32,450 nucleotides of DNA, taken from positions 1 through 32,450 of the forward strand of contig JAFZFO010000065.1 in NCBI GenBank assembly GCA_017555845.1, read 5' to 3'. Source of the DNA: Bacteroidaceae bacterium. GTDB taxonomy: Bacteria; Bacteroidota; Bacteroidia; Bacteroidales; Bacteroidaceae. The notes beneath the pieces were generated by a model. The model did not search any database. It saw nothing but the letters and a program-made list of their open reading frames with translations, and was not told where the DNA came from. Shown one piece after another: positions 24,516 to 32,416 of the stretch (positions within the stretch are counted from its first letter, which is position 1; each line of letters starts with the position of its first letter). The position numbers and the translations under genes are program-made.

Positions 24516-24562
24516 ACAAAAAAAATTAGAACCTGATAAGGTTCTAACTAGCGTAGCGCCTA
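24516..24562. repeat. 47-bp direct repeat, copy A
   Basis: Identical over 47 bases to 24690-24736. It contains the A8 tract, the TAGAACCT/AGGTTCTA hairpin and TAGCGCCTA, which is the 3' end of tRNA-Glu read on the minus strand. In copy A no intact tRNA follows. Confidence 0.95.
24518..24546 (-). terminator. Duplicated tRNA-operon terminator (distal copy)
   Basis: TAGAACCT (24527-24534) pairs with AGGTTCTA (24539-24546) around GATA. On the minus strand eight T follow. It also lies 11 bases after the convergent GT4-like stop. Confidence 0.75.
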
Positions 24563-24569
24563 ACGGATA

Positions 24570-24675
24570 ATTACCGCAAGGCGGTAATCGACAAGGCTTG
24601 CAGCGATTGGTCGCACGCAGTGTGGACGCAGTTCACACGCCGGGCGGGTCGCGATAAGCAAGGCTTGTCAATCTT
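24570..24675 (+). repeat. Structured intergenic repeat, copy 2
   Basis: Hairpin A is ATTACCGC-AAG-GCGGTAAT (24570-24588). Closing stem GACAAGGCTTGC (24590-24601) pairs with GCAAGGCTTGTC (24658-24669) except for one G-G. The inner hairpin is GTGTG (24620-24624) / CACAC (24634-24638) around GACGCAGTT, and the element ends in CAATCT. The same order, spacing (80 versus 79 bases between stem ends) and inner loop occur in copy 1 at 5297-5396. Confidence 0.7.
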
Positions 24676-24689
24676 CGAGGCCCGTAGGC

Positions 24690-24736
24690 ACAAAAAAAAT
24701 TAGAACCTGATAAGGTTCTAACTAGCGTAGCGCCTA
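24690..24736. repeat. 47-bp direct repeat, copy B
   Basis: Identical to 24516-24562. Its last nine bases are the true 3' end of the first tRNA-Glu gene (24728-24799, minus strand). The two copies are 174 bases apart, and the intervening DNA is filled by the structured repeat. Confidence 0.95.
24692..24720 (-). terminator. Terminator of the tRNA-Ser/Glu/Glu operon
   Basis: TAGAACCT (24701-24708) pairs with AGGTTCTA (24713-24720). On the minus strand a T8 tract follows. It lies eight bases beyond the 3' end of the last tRNA-Glu. Confidence 0.85.
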
Positions 24737-24799
24737 CGGGAATCGAACCCGTGTTCCATGCGTGAGAGGCATGTGTCCTAGCCACTAGACGAAAGCGCC
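24728..24799 (-). tRNA. tRNA-Glu(CUC), copy 1
   Basis: A 72-base cloverleaf on the minus strand. The anticodon loop CTCTCAC gives CTC with U33. The D arm GTCTAGTGGCTAGGAC and T arm ACGGG-TTCGATT-CCCGT are typical of glutamate tRNA. Acceptor GGCGCTT pairs with AGGCGCT, including an unusual G1-U72 pair. The discriminator is A. CCA is not encoded. Confidence 0.93.
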
Positions 24800-24845
24800 A
24801 TTTCAATATGTTTACTACCTTTAGACTCTGTAGCCGTGAGTTTTG

Positions 24846-24917
24846 TAGCGCCTACGGGAATCGAACCCGTGTTCCATGCGTGAGAGGCATGTGTCCTAGC
24901 CACTAGACGAAAGCGCC
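24846..24917 (-). tRNA. tRNA-Glu(CUC), copy 2
   Basis: Identical in all 72 bases to the copy at 24728-24799, 46 bases away, with the same G1-U72 acceptor pair. It probably arose by tandem duplication and is kept identical by gene conversion or recency. It is co-transcribed with tRNA-Ser upstream. Confidence 0.93.
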
Positions 24918-24933
24918 ATGTGCAAAAAATAAG

Positions 24934-25020
24934 CGGAAGCTGGGGGATTCGAACCCCCGGTACGGTTACCCGTACGGCAGTTTAGCAAACTGCTGGTTTC
25001 AGCCACTCACCCAAACTTCC
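24934..25020 (-). tRNA. tRNA-Ser(GCU)
   Basis: An 87-base class II tRNA on the minus strand. Acceptor GGAAGTT pairs with AGCTTCC (one T-G), the discriminator is G, the anticodon loop TTGCTAA gives GCT, the long variable arm is CGTACGGGTAACCGTACC-like, and the T arm is GGGGG-TTCGAAT-CCCCC. It is the first gene of the tRNA operon. Confidence 0.95.
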
Positions 25021-25058
25021 TTGTGTAATTAGCTTACTCCGCTCTTATTTTTGCGGTG

Positions 25059-25090
25059 CAAAGGTAGCACTTTACTTTGGATTTACCAAA
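25059..25090 (-). promoter_or_regulatory. Promoter of the tRNA-Ser/Glu/Glu operon
   Basis: The minus strand shows TTTG (25087-25090), exactly 20 bases, then TACCTTTG (25059-25066), about 39 bases before the tRNA. It matches the Bacteroidetes consensus well. Confidence 0.7.
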
Positions 25091-25177
25091 TATTCGGGCA
25101 ATGTTTTTTCAAAAAAGTTCTTTTTTAAAAGAAAAATGGGCAAAACGCCAAGTTCTACACTGCTACAAACCCGTAAA

Positions 25178-28100
25178 TTACTTTACCAGAACCTTTTTAC
25201 CGTTGACAACATAAACACCGGGATTGTCAATCTGCACAAGGCTACAACCGGCGAGATTGTATATTTCGGCACCATAGCCACAATCCTCGACAACATTGGC
25301 AATATGTGTAACGGCGTTTACCATTGCAAGCAGGTCGTCATATGCCTTTTGGAGATTTTCCTTTGTTGCTGTAACGTGTGCCGCTGTTGTTCCGTGTTCA
25401 TAAACAGCCTTGGCAGAGAGCAATACATCATATTTTGCCGCAGCATAACTGTTATTGAGCGATGTTCCCTGGAACTGATTGAAGACAGATGCTATAGAAG
25501 TCATATGATAGAGTTCAAACTCTCCCATATGCCAATATACCCTTTCGGCATCGACCCTGAAACGAAGATAGCGGTATGGCTGCACACAACTGAACACAGA
25601 TGACCTGTAGGTTGCATTTGCAGTTTGGGGCAAGCCCGAAGATACAGCATAGACATTGCTGTACGCAGCCTTATCGTTACTTCCCATCACAGTTATGGCA
25701 TCGGGAAAATCGTTGGCACTGTTTGCACGTGTATGATATGCAAAACGGAGCGATGTAATGCAGCTCGCAGCACCTAGATCAACCTCTATATAATGATAAC
25801 CATCGGAAGTGGAAGCATTATGCCAGTTTGTATGGAAGAAATTCGAGCCATTACCCTTGACACCATCAATGAGATGAGCAATGTTGCCTTCACTTGTTTC
25901 AACAGAGTTGGCCCAAAGATAGTTGACAGCATTGGCGTTTGTTACCTGCAATGCAATCTTGTTAGACTTTCCGGTGGGATTATATGTCGCCACTTGCGCA
26001 GTGAGTGCTTCCATCTTTTCTATAAGCTCGGCAAGTTCCCTGCGCGACACACCCATCGGAACCGACACGAGCACACCTTGGGAATTATAGAGGCAACCAT
26101 CGGCATCCACATAATAGTTGGGACAACCGGAGGCTACGGTAATCTTGTCGAGATTCACACAACCATCAAATGGATCACGCTCATTCGACGACTGCACATC
26201 GGTGCTCAAAAACTCTATTGTCTTGGGCAAAGCGATTGAGCACAACGCCTTGCTACCATTGAACAAGCCATTGTCAAAACCCACAACTGCGTGCTGCTGA
26301 CCAAGAATCTCAACGTTCCCGGGGATTGCAAGGTCGGCACTACCGGCGACATTCACTTTGCTGAGAACAACACCGTTCTGCGCGATACGATAGTCGAACT
26401 CCCAACCATCGACAACAAGACAACGACGGAAACGGGCGGTGTACACGGCATCCTCAATGGCCATGCCGCAGTATTCAAGTTCTGTTGCAAACAGACGGCC
26501 ATGGTGATCATACCATCCAAGAAACTCCACATCGGGAGCAGCCTTTGTAGCACGTAGATACATTGGGATATTTGCACTGACAACCCACTCTGTTCCGGTA
26601 GAGCCATCGGGCGTCTCATCGGTCCACACCTCTACGGTACCCCAAGCATCATTGTTGCTCTGCACCTTGATTGTCGCAGCCTTGTCCGACTTTTCGGTAA
26701 CATTGATTACAATCTCATAGACAGGGCGGATGGATGCGGCCTTCGCATCGTTGCCGGCAGGATTACTGCCATTGTCCCAAGCACCATCGAAACGCAGACG
26801 CATGTGGGTGATACCCAAGGGCATATCGTATGGCAAGAGAACATTCACGCTATTTGAGCATACTGCGCCATTCTGCGCGCCATTGCTACCTACAGACTTC
26901 AGGAGTTCGCCCTCATCGCTGAAATCGCCGTCGGCATTGAGGTCAATGAATGCACGGAAATAGCAGTACTTCAGACCATCCTTGTTACCGTTGTCATACC
27001 TCACTGTAAAGCTTGCACCTTGGGGAACATCAATAATACCAGGCACTGTATTGAAGATTCCCGACGGGGCTGCAGTTGTCTCAAGTATAGCCTCGGGCTC
27101 ACGGTTGTAATATGCAAAAGTGAGGTTATGCACGAACTGGCCATAGCTTGATATGTCGCCGCTGTACTCTCCGTTGCATGCAACCACTCCCCACTTGTCC
27201 TGGATGAAATTGGCTGTAAAGGAGGCTGCCTCCTTGCCGTAGTAAATGAACGGATTGTCGTTGCTCACGGTATTGCCGGCTGCGTCGGTCCACTTCTCGA
27301 AGTTATAGCCGGTATCGGGTGTTGCAATGAGTGTCACAGCATCGGTATTGGTAACGGAGAGTGCATCAATTCCTTCAATGGCCACAGTTCCATTGCCGGC
27401 AGATGCGACAGAGACCTTGCGTGCCTTGTCAATATCCTCAATGAGAGCGATATTGAATGTGATTACCGTACCGTCACTGTATGAAAGCATGGCAGTAGTC
27501 TTTCCAATAGCGGCATTGGCAGGGATTGCCACCTTATTGCCTTTGGCTGCAAGATGTTCGTTGTTACCGGCAGCACCATCGGCATTAAGGTCAATCCATA
27601 CTGCAGTAAGCTCCACATCCTTGCCTATCTCAACCGGCAGCGTCACTGTCTGACCACGATAAACCTCGGGGATTACATTGACCTTTGTAGCATTTGTCAC
27701 AACACCCATTGGAAAGATGTAGTTCTTCTCGGCACCCTTCACACGACCGAAATAGTTGCCGAAGGTCTCCTTTGCCTTTGCAGTAGCAGTCATATCTGTA
27801 GGGATTACGACCTTTGAATAGTCATAATCGGTATAGTTTACAGTCCAGGGATACTCAAAGCCATCGAACCATCCGCCATTGAACGAGCCACCATTGCTTG
27901 TAAAGAACTTCTCCCAACGCTTGTGGTGAAAATCCTTTATAAGACCGGCCCAACAACGGTTCGAGTAGTCATGCAGGTCGGTATTACCCTTTGACCACAC
28001 GGTTATCTGCGTACGGGCGTTCCACTCAAGCCAATTGCGGTCATTGACAGTTGTACCATCGACCTCATCGGCAATATTGCGTGCAAGACTTGTCCAACGT

Positions 28101-30046
28101 TCGAGCTTGAAGTTGGCATCATAAGAGAGCATTTCGTCAAGATCCAGCATAAGCTGCAGATAGAGCTTATACAGACGGGTATATTCAGCCGCGTCACCGG
28201 CATTGCGCGCAGCATTGATGAGCGGCAACAGCTCTGCCGCATAGTCAACCATAGCCTGGCGCACAACATCAATGAAGTCATAGTCATAGTTCGCCTTACC
28301 GTCGGCAGTTGTAACCAGTTCCTCAATAGAAGAAAGTTGGTCGGCAGCAAGACGCACATCCTGTGTATCCCAATAGATTGCCGATGTACTCCAGCTAGAC
28401 ACGCTGTTCACGGTCCAGTCAGGACGGGCAAGTATGACGGCTTCGGATGTTCCCTGCTGGTTTACCTTGCAATTCCATACCGATTTCCTGAGGTTCTGCA
28501 ATGCAGCAAGCGCTGTCTCGTTCTTCACGCCATAACGTGCATGGGCATAATCAGCCATCCACTCGTCAACCGATGGGCGGCTGTTCACATCCATCCAAGG
28601 AAGTTCAAAGAGCATATCATAAAGTATGGGATTGGTCTCGATACCCTCGGGAGTCGCACCCACACCCTGCATATTGTTGCCTTTGGCAAGTGCCTCGAAG
28701 TAACCGTTCATCGTTGTCTCCAGACGACCATGCAGACCGCTACGGCCACCGAAGTTGTGAAGCATACAGTACACATACGGGCGGCCATTGTAATAGTTTG
28801 TTCTCCATTTTGCAGCATTGTCGGCATATATATTGTCGGCAAACAAGTCAAGACCGATGAAGCGGTTGCCATACTTGCTCATAGCGCTGAACGCACCGCT
28901 CTGCGGCACTCCCTGCCAATACTGTATAATCCATTTTGGCTGCTCATCGACATTATTCTTGGCCTTATCCTCCTGACTGACACCATTGAAATAGTTGTCA
29001 AGCTCAACCATTATATTTGGATAACATGTCTCGTTTGTCACACCACCGGGGAGTGAACCTTCATGGAACGGGTCAATGCTATAAAGCTCCGAAACGCCCA
29101 TAACATCGTGCAAATGCTTATAATAGACACCGGCAAATGTACGGTAGCTCGCAGTGTTGGGCTTTAGGATATCGGGGCGTGTGTAACCACCTGCCCAAGT
29201 TCCGTTGTTCACAACATCGCCCTTGTTGAAGCCTTCTATCGCGTAGTTGACAATGCAGTTGGGCACCTGACCACTGAAACCAGGAATCACGGGCTGCATA
29301 CCTAGCTCACGCATACGCTGCAGCATATTGCGACACAACTGCTCCTGGCGTGTATACCACCATTCGGGGTTACCGTTCATCTTCACATCGGCAGCATTGA
29401 TTGTACCGCCCCATCCCTCGAGGTTGTTCATCGCAAACCATGCAATGAAACCGGGGCCGGCAATGTATGCATTGATATCACTCTCGCTCACACCAAGCTC
29501 ACGCAGGAAATTACGTGTAACGACATCCAAGCCCACAAGGTTAAGCGGAGCGTTTATACCGTGCAGTGCCATCCAGTCAATCTCCTGCTGCCAGCGCTCC
29601 CAAGTCCAGAAAGCCATTGAGTAAGAGAATGTACAGGTATTGAAATTGTAGCGGTATGCAGTGTTACAAACGTGCATCTCCTCGCCTGCAGGTACAGGAA
29701 GTTCAACCTTTGAAAGATCGGTTGTAAGATTATTCCATGTAAGATTTATATGGGCATAGTGGTTCAAGTACCAGTTGATACCTGTCGCCACCGCCAACTG
29801 GCTGTTACCCTTGATACACGGCTTGCCGTTCTGCGCAGTGATGACAAAGACATCCTTGCCGTCCTGAGCAAGGCCTGCATCAATCACAACTTCAAATTTG
29901 TCGGCCGCGCCGTTACCACCAATACGGTTCAGGAGACCCGCAATAGCCTCCTGTGGAGTAGCTACCGGTGTCTGGGCTTCAACCGCCTGCGGCATAAGAA
30001 CAACGAGCAACGCAAGTATCAATGTCACAAAAAGATTTCTTCTCAT
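25178..30046 (-). CDS. Secreted multidomain GH89 alpha-N-acetylglucosaminidase
   Basis: A 1622-residue exported glycosidase releasing terminal alpha-linked GlcNAc, as on gastric-type mucin or heparan-derived glycans. Residues 1-24 are a signal peptide. About 30-115 is the NAGLU N-terminal domain, and 125-465 the catalytic barrel with E329 in IDPFHEG and E467 in ATPEGIETN as likely catalytic pair, plus CMLHNFGGRSGLHG at 427-440. About 480-740 is the NAGLU C-terminal domain. Then come GEVED-like modules (around 816-832 and 1034-1050, IDLNADG in both), InlB B-repeat-like segments (872-946 and 1122-1206), a BspA-like leucine-rich piece (1209-1335), a CBM32/F5-8C-type domain (1360-1515), and a short C-terminal motif IYNLAGC...GVYVVNGKKVLVK resembling type IX secretion tails. 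The start at 30046 is set by the signal peptide. It is monocistronic. Confidence 0.92.
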   Translation of the reverse strand: MRRNLFVTLILALLVVLMPQAVEAQTPVATPQEAIAGLLNRIGGNGAADKFEVVIDAGLAQDGKDVFVITAQNGKPCIKGNSQLAVATGINWYLNHYAHINLTWNNLTTDLSKVELPVPAGEEMHVCNTAYRYNFNTCTFSYSMAFWTWERWQQEIDWMALHGINAPLNLVGLDVVTRNFLRELGVSESDINAYIAGPGFIAWFAMNNLEGWGGTINAADVKMNGNPEWWYTRQEQLCRNMLQRMRELGMQPVIPGFSGQVPNCIVNYAIEGFNKGDVVNNGTWAGGYTRPDILKPNTASYRTFAGVYYKHLHDVMGVSELYSIDPFHEGSLPGGVTNETCYPNIMVELDNYFNGVSQEDKAKNNVDEQPKWIIQYWQGVPQSGAFSAMSKYGNRFIGLDLFADNIYADNAAKWRTNYYNGRPYVYCMLHNFGGRSGLHGRLETTMNGYFEALAKGNNMQGVGATPEGIETNPILYDMLFELPWMDVNSRPSVDEWMADYAHARYGVKNETALAALQNLRKSVWNCKVNQQGTSEAVILARPDWTVNSVSSWSTSAIYWDTQDVRLAADQLSSIEELVTTADGKANYDYDFIDVVRQAMVDYAAELLPLINAARNAGDAAEYTRLYKLYLQLMLDLDEMLSYDANFKLERWTSLARNIADEVDGTTVNDRNWLEWNARTQITVWSKGNTDLHDYSNRCWAGLIKDFHHKRWEKFFTSNGGSFNGGWFDGFEYPWTVNYTDYDYSKVVIPTDMTATAKAKETFGNYFGRVKGAEKNYIFPMGVVTNATKVNVIPEVYRGQTVTLPVEIGKDVELTAVWIDLNADGAAGNNEHLAAKGNKVAIPANAAIGKTTAMLSYSDGTVITFNIALIEDIDKARKVSVASAGNGTVAIEGIDALSVTNTDAVTLIATPDTGYNFEKWTDAAGNTVSNDNPFIYYGKEAASFTANFIQDKWGVVACNGEYSGDISSYGQFVHNLTFAYYNREPEAILETTAAPSGIFNTVPGIIDVPQGASFTVRYDNGNKDGLKYCYFRAFIDLNADGDFSDEGELLKSVGSNGAQNGAVCSNSVNVLLPYDMPLGITHMRLRFDGAWDNGSNPAGNDAKAASIRPVYEIVINVTEKSDKAATIKVQSNNDAWGTVEVWTDETPDGSTGTEWVVSANIPMYLRATKAAPDVEFLGWYDHHGRLFATELEYCGMAIEDAVYTARFRRCLVVDGWEFDYRIAQNGVVLSKVNVAGSADLAIPGNVEILGQQHAVVGFDNGLFNGSKALCSIALPKTIEFLSTDVQSSNERDPFDGCVNLDKITVASGCPNYYVDADGCLYNSQGVLVSVPMGVSRRELAELIEKMEALTAQVATYNPTGKSNKIALQVTNANAVNYLWANSVETSEGNIAHLIDGVKGNGSNFFHTNWHNASTSDGYHYIEVDLGAASCITSLRFAYHTRANSANDFPDAITVMGSNDKAAYSNVYAVSSGLPQTANATYRSSVFSCVQPYRYLRFRVDAERVYWHMGEFELYHMTSIASVFNQFQGTSLNNSYAAAKYDVLLSAKAVYEHGTTAAHVTATKENLQKAYDDLLAMVNAVTHIANVVEDCGYGAEIYNLAGCSLVQIDNPGVYVVNGKKVLVK

Positions 30047-30324
30047 ATTTTTGTCTTTAACTGTTTCATTACGGGGATACGCACATGTACCACCGCCACA
30101 ACGGGCGTTCATACAGCACTTCATTCTTAATAGAATGATATATTCTGTAAAGTTATGACTTTTTTGCAGAACAAGCACTATACATACATATATTTTTATA
30201 ATTCAGCGACATAGACAAACTCTTTAGAGCACAAATGCGTTTAAGATATGACACTAAAGAGCATAACAATTTGTTTATACTATCCATTTAGTGTATTTTT
30301 ATAAAGTATTTAAAATTCTGGAAT

Positions 30325-30792
30325 ATGAATCATCTGGATTTTATGCGCAAAGCAATTGCGCTGGCTGTAGAAAATGTAGAGAACGGCGGCGGCCCGTTTG
30401 GAGCCGTCATTGTAAAGGATGGCGAAATAATAGCCACAGGAGTGAACCGCGTGACGCCCAACAATGACCCCACAGCCCACGCCGAGGTGTGCGCAATACG
30501 TGCAGCGTGCTCAAAACTAGGCACTTTCGACCTTAGCGGCTGCATCATATACACATCGTGCGAGCCATGCCCCATGTGCCTGGGAGCAATCTACTGGGCA
30601 CACATTGACAAGATTTTCTATGGCGCGAACCAACACGATGCCGCCGCAGTGAATTTTGACGATTCGTTCATATACCGCGAGCTTGAGCGCAAGCCACAGG
30701 AGCGCCACAAGCCCGTTGAAAATATTTTACATAATGAAGCTCAAGCACCATTCAACGCCTGGAGGGAAAAGAGCGACAAGGTAGAATATTAA
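30325..30792 (+). CDS. Nucleoside deaminase (guanine deaminase-like, CDA fold)
   Basis: A 155-residue zinc-dependent deaminase. The zinc site is complete: H52-A53-E54 (catalytic E54) and C82 and C85 in SCEPCPMCLGAIYWA. The opening MRKAIALAVENVENGGGPFG and the C-terminal part with HNEAQAPFNAWREKSDKVEY resemble B. subtilis GuaD, which converts guanine to xanthine in purine salvage. A tRNA adenosine deaminase (TadA) shares the motifs, but its C-terminus differs, so guanine deaminase is preferred. It diverges from the GH89 gene. A repeat mosaic starts seven bases after the stop. Confidence 0.85.
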   Translation: MNHLDFMRKAIALAVENVENGGGPFGAVIVKDGEIIATGVNRVTPNNDPTAHAEVCAIRAACSKLGTFDLSGCIIYTSCEPCPMCLGAIYWAHIDKIFYGANQHDAAAVNFDDSFIYRELERKPQERHKPVENILHNEAQAPFNAWREKSDKVEY

Positions 30793-30796
30793 TATA

Positions 30797-30990
30797 GGTT
30801 AAAGGTTAAAGGTGAAAGGTGAAAGCTGCGAGCAAGCGAGTGAGTGGAAGTTCACTTACACACAAAGCGAGCGAAAGCAGGTTCAAGCGCACGCAGTGCG
30901 GTTAAAGGTGAAAGTCCAAAGCCGCTAATAAGCGTGAGCTGATTCAAACACACGCGGTGTAGTTAAAGGTAAAAACGGAAAACGGAAAAC
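30797..30990 (+). repeat. Dispersed intergenic repeat mosaic (GTGAAAGG type), copy 2
   Basis: It opens with four tandem heptads GGTTAAA, GGTTAAA, GGTGAAA, GGTGAAA (30797-30824), which recur singly at 30900-30913. Two hairpin modules follow: CGCAC-GCA-GTGCG (30888-30900) and ACAC-GCG-GTGT (30950-30960), each followed by GTTAAAGGT or AGTTAAAGGT. It shares GCGTGAGCTG and AAAGGTAAAAACGGAAAAC with 14343-14525. It is not coding. Confidence 0.65.
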
Positions 30991-31028
30991 AAAATCGCGA
31001 CGTTTGCAATAGCATACGTCGCGATTTT
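30991..31028. terminator. Bidirectional terminator between deaminase and LytTR genes
   Basis: A perfect 13-bp stem AAAATCGCGACGT (30991-31003) / ACGTCGCGATTTT (31016-31028) with a 12-base loop. Both strands end in T, and it lies five bases after the LytTR regulator stop. Confidence 0.9.
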
Positions 31029-31033
31029 AATTT

Positions 31034-31765
31034 TCACTTATTCTTGCCGACAAAATACTTGTCGATATACTCAAAGAAAGTATCCTTGTACATATCTCCA
31101 ATGGGCACATATACGTTGCCATCGTAGACAATACGCATCTTCGAAACCTCCTTGACTTTGTTGAGGTTGACAAGATATGAGCGGTGCACGCGCATGAAAG
31201 TTTCGGCAGGCAAGCACTCCTCTATCTTCTTCATGCTCAACAGCGAGACAATGGGCTTAGGATTGTCTTCCACAAAAATGCGCACATACTCACTCATACT
31301 CTCAATGTATTTGATGGAACCGATGGGCACACGCAACATACGGTAATCGGACTTCACATAAAGGCAGTCATTGACAACGGAGTCGGCCAACTCTGCCGCC
31401 GGACGCGCAGCATTGAAAAAGCGGTTGAGTTTGTTGAATGCTTTGAGAAAATCATCAAAGGCTATCGGTTTGAGAAGATAGTCAACGGCATCGAGTTTGA
31501 AACCCTCAATGGCATACTCGGAATAGGCTGTAGTGAAGACAACCATAGGCGGGCGGGCCAACGAACGAACAAGCTGCACGCCATCAATATCGGGCATATT
31601 GATATCGACAAACATTGCATCTACATTGCCGGAAGAAAGGATTTCCATTGCCTCGGCTGCCGATGAGCACGACCCTACATTTACCAGGAACGGCACACGT
31701 TCCACATAATTCTCGAGCTGTGCTACCGCCAACGGCTCATCATCAACTATTATACACCTTATCAT
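31034..31765 (-). CDS. LytTR-family response regulator
   Basis: A 243-residue DNA-binding response regulator. The receiver domain (1-120) has D8-D9-E10, the phosphoacceptor D54 in MFVDINMP, T-loop VVFTTAYSEYAIEGF and K in DYLLKP. The LytTR DNA-binding domain (about 140-238) has LYVKSDYRMLRVPI, IKYIESMSEYVRIF and FMRVHRSYLVNLNKV. It is paired with the LytS-like kinase upstream; the genes overlap by 23 bases. The target genes are unknown. The kinase has lost its 5' part, so the regulator may be an orphan or wrongly signalled. Confidence 0.95.
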   Translation of the reverse strand: MIRCIIVDDEPLAVAQLENYVERVPFLVNVGSCSSAAEAMEILSSGNVDAMFVDINMPDIDGVQLVRSLARPPMVVFTTAYSEYAIEGFKLDAVDYLLKPIAFDDFLKAFNKLNRFFNAARPAAELADSVVNDCLYVKSDYRMLRVPIGSIKYIESMSEYVRIFVEDNPKPIVSLLSMKKIEECLPAETFMRVHRSYLVNLNKVKEVSKMRIVYDGNVYVPIGDMYKDTFFEYIDKYFVGKNK

Positions 31766-32312
31766 ATTGTGTTGGGATTTTCAGTTCAACATTGTACCAC
31801 TCGCCATCATTATCTATGCGCATGCTTGCCTTGCCACCATATAGCAGTTCAAGGCGTTTCCTTGCATTCTCAATACCAATACCGCCCTGAGACGGCAACG
31901 TAGTGGCCTTGGCTGCATCGGGCAATGTATTACGACAGACAAAAAGGACATACTCGCCAGCCTCATCAAGATCGAGTGACACATATATCAACGATTTCTT
32001 CTTGTATGTCACACCATGCTTGAAGGCATTCTCCACAAACTGCATAAAGAGCAACGAAGGAACAAGAACACCCTGAGGCTCGGTTGTGAAAGCGACATTC
32101 AGCTCCAGCTTGTTGGTGTAACGCAGACGCATGAGTTCTATATAGTTCCTCAAGAAGCAGATCTCCTTTTCAAGGGAAACATACATGGACGACTTGTCAT
32201 ACAGCACATATCGCATGAGCCCCGACAGTTCCTGAATTGCAGCCTGCGCCTTGTCCTTGTCAATATCTATGAGAGCATGGATATTGTTGAGACTGTTCAT
32301 GAAGAAATGAGG
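31743..32312 (-). pseudogene. LytS-like sensor histidine kinase, 5' part removed by insertion
   Basis: The frame is open from 32312 to 31743 and reads PHFFMNSLNNIHALIDI, the H-box of His_kinase family proteins (normal context NPHFLFNSLN), so the phospho-acceptor His is the second residue left. The catalytic ATPase part is intact: VPSLLFMQFVENAFKHGV (N box) and GGIGIENARKRLELLYGG. An in-frame TAA (complement 32313-32315) precedes the Pro codon, and then foreign-looking DNA begins. The membrane sensor and dimerisation parts are missing. An ATG inside the H-box (32300) could start a 185-residue remnant without the His. The gene overlaps the regulator by 23 bases. Confidence 0.85.
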
Positions 32313-32317
32313 TTACC

Positions 32318-32379
32318 TGGACAAAAAGTAGGATGATTTGAGTTGAAAAAACTCTTATTGGACAAAAAGTAGGATGATT
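32318..32379 (+). repeat. Two 21-bp direct repeats at the element end
   Basis: TGGACAAAAAGTAGGATG plus three further bases occurs at 32318-32338 and again at 32359-32379, offset 41. Between them lies GAGTT-GAAAA-AACTC, a small hairpin. They are possible transposase-binding sites. Confidence 0.85.
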
Positions 32380-32410
32380 CCCTCAGCAGAGCGCGCTCTG
32401 CTGAGGGAAT
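32377..32410 (-). terminator. 34-bp perfect palindrome after the transposase-like gene
   Basis: Arms ATTCCCTCAGCAGAGC and GCTCTGCTGAGGGAAT with GC at the centre form an uninterrupted palindrome, six bases after the stop codon of the partial gene. No long T-tract follows, so it could be a weak terminator or a block to outside read-through. Confidence 0.5.
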
Positions 32411-32416
32411 TCGCGC

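Noticed and set aside
30251-30294. ACACTAAA...TTTAGTGT inverted repeat upstream of the deaminase as an operator
   Set aside because: Eight-base arms 28 bases apart in very AT-rich DNA are likely to occur by chance, and no matching regulator site was seen elsewhere.
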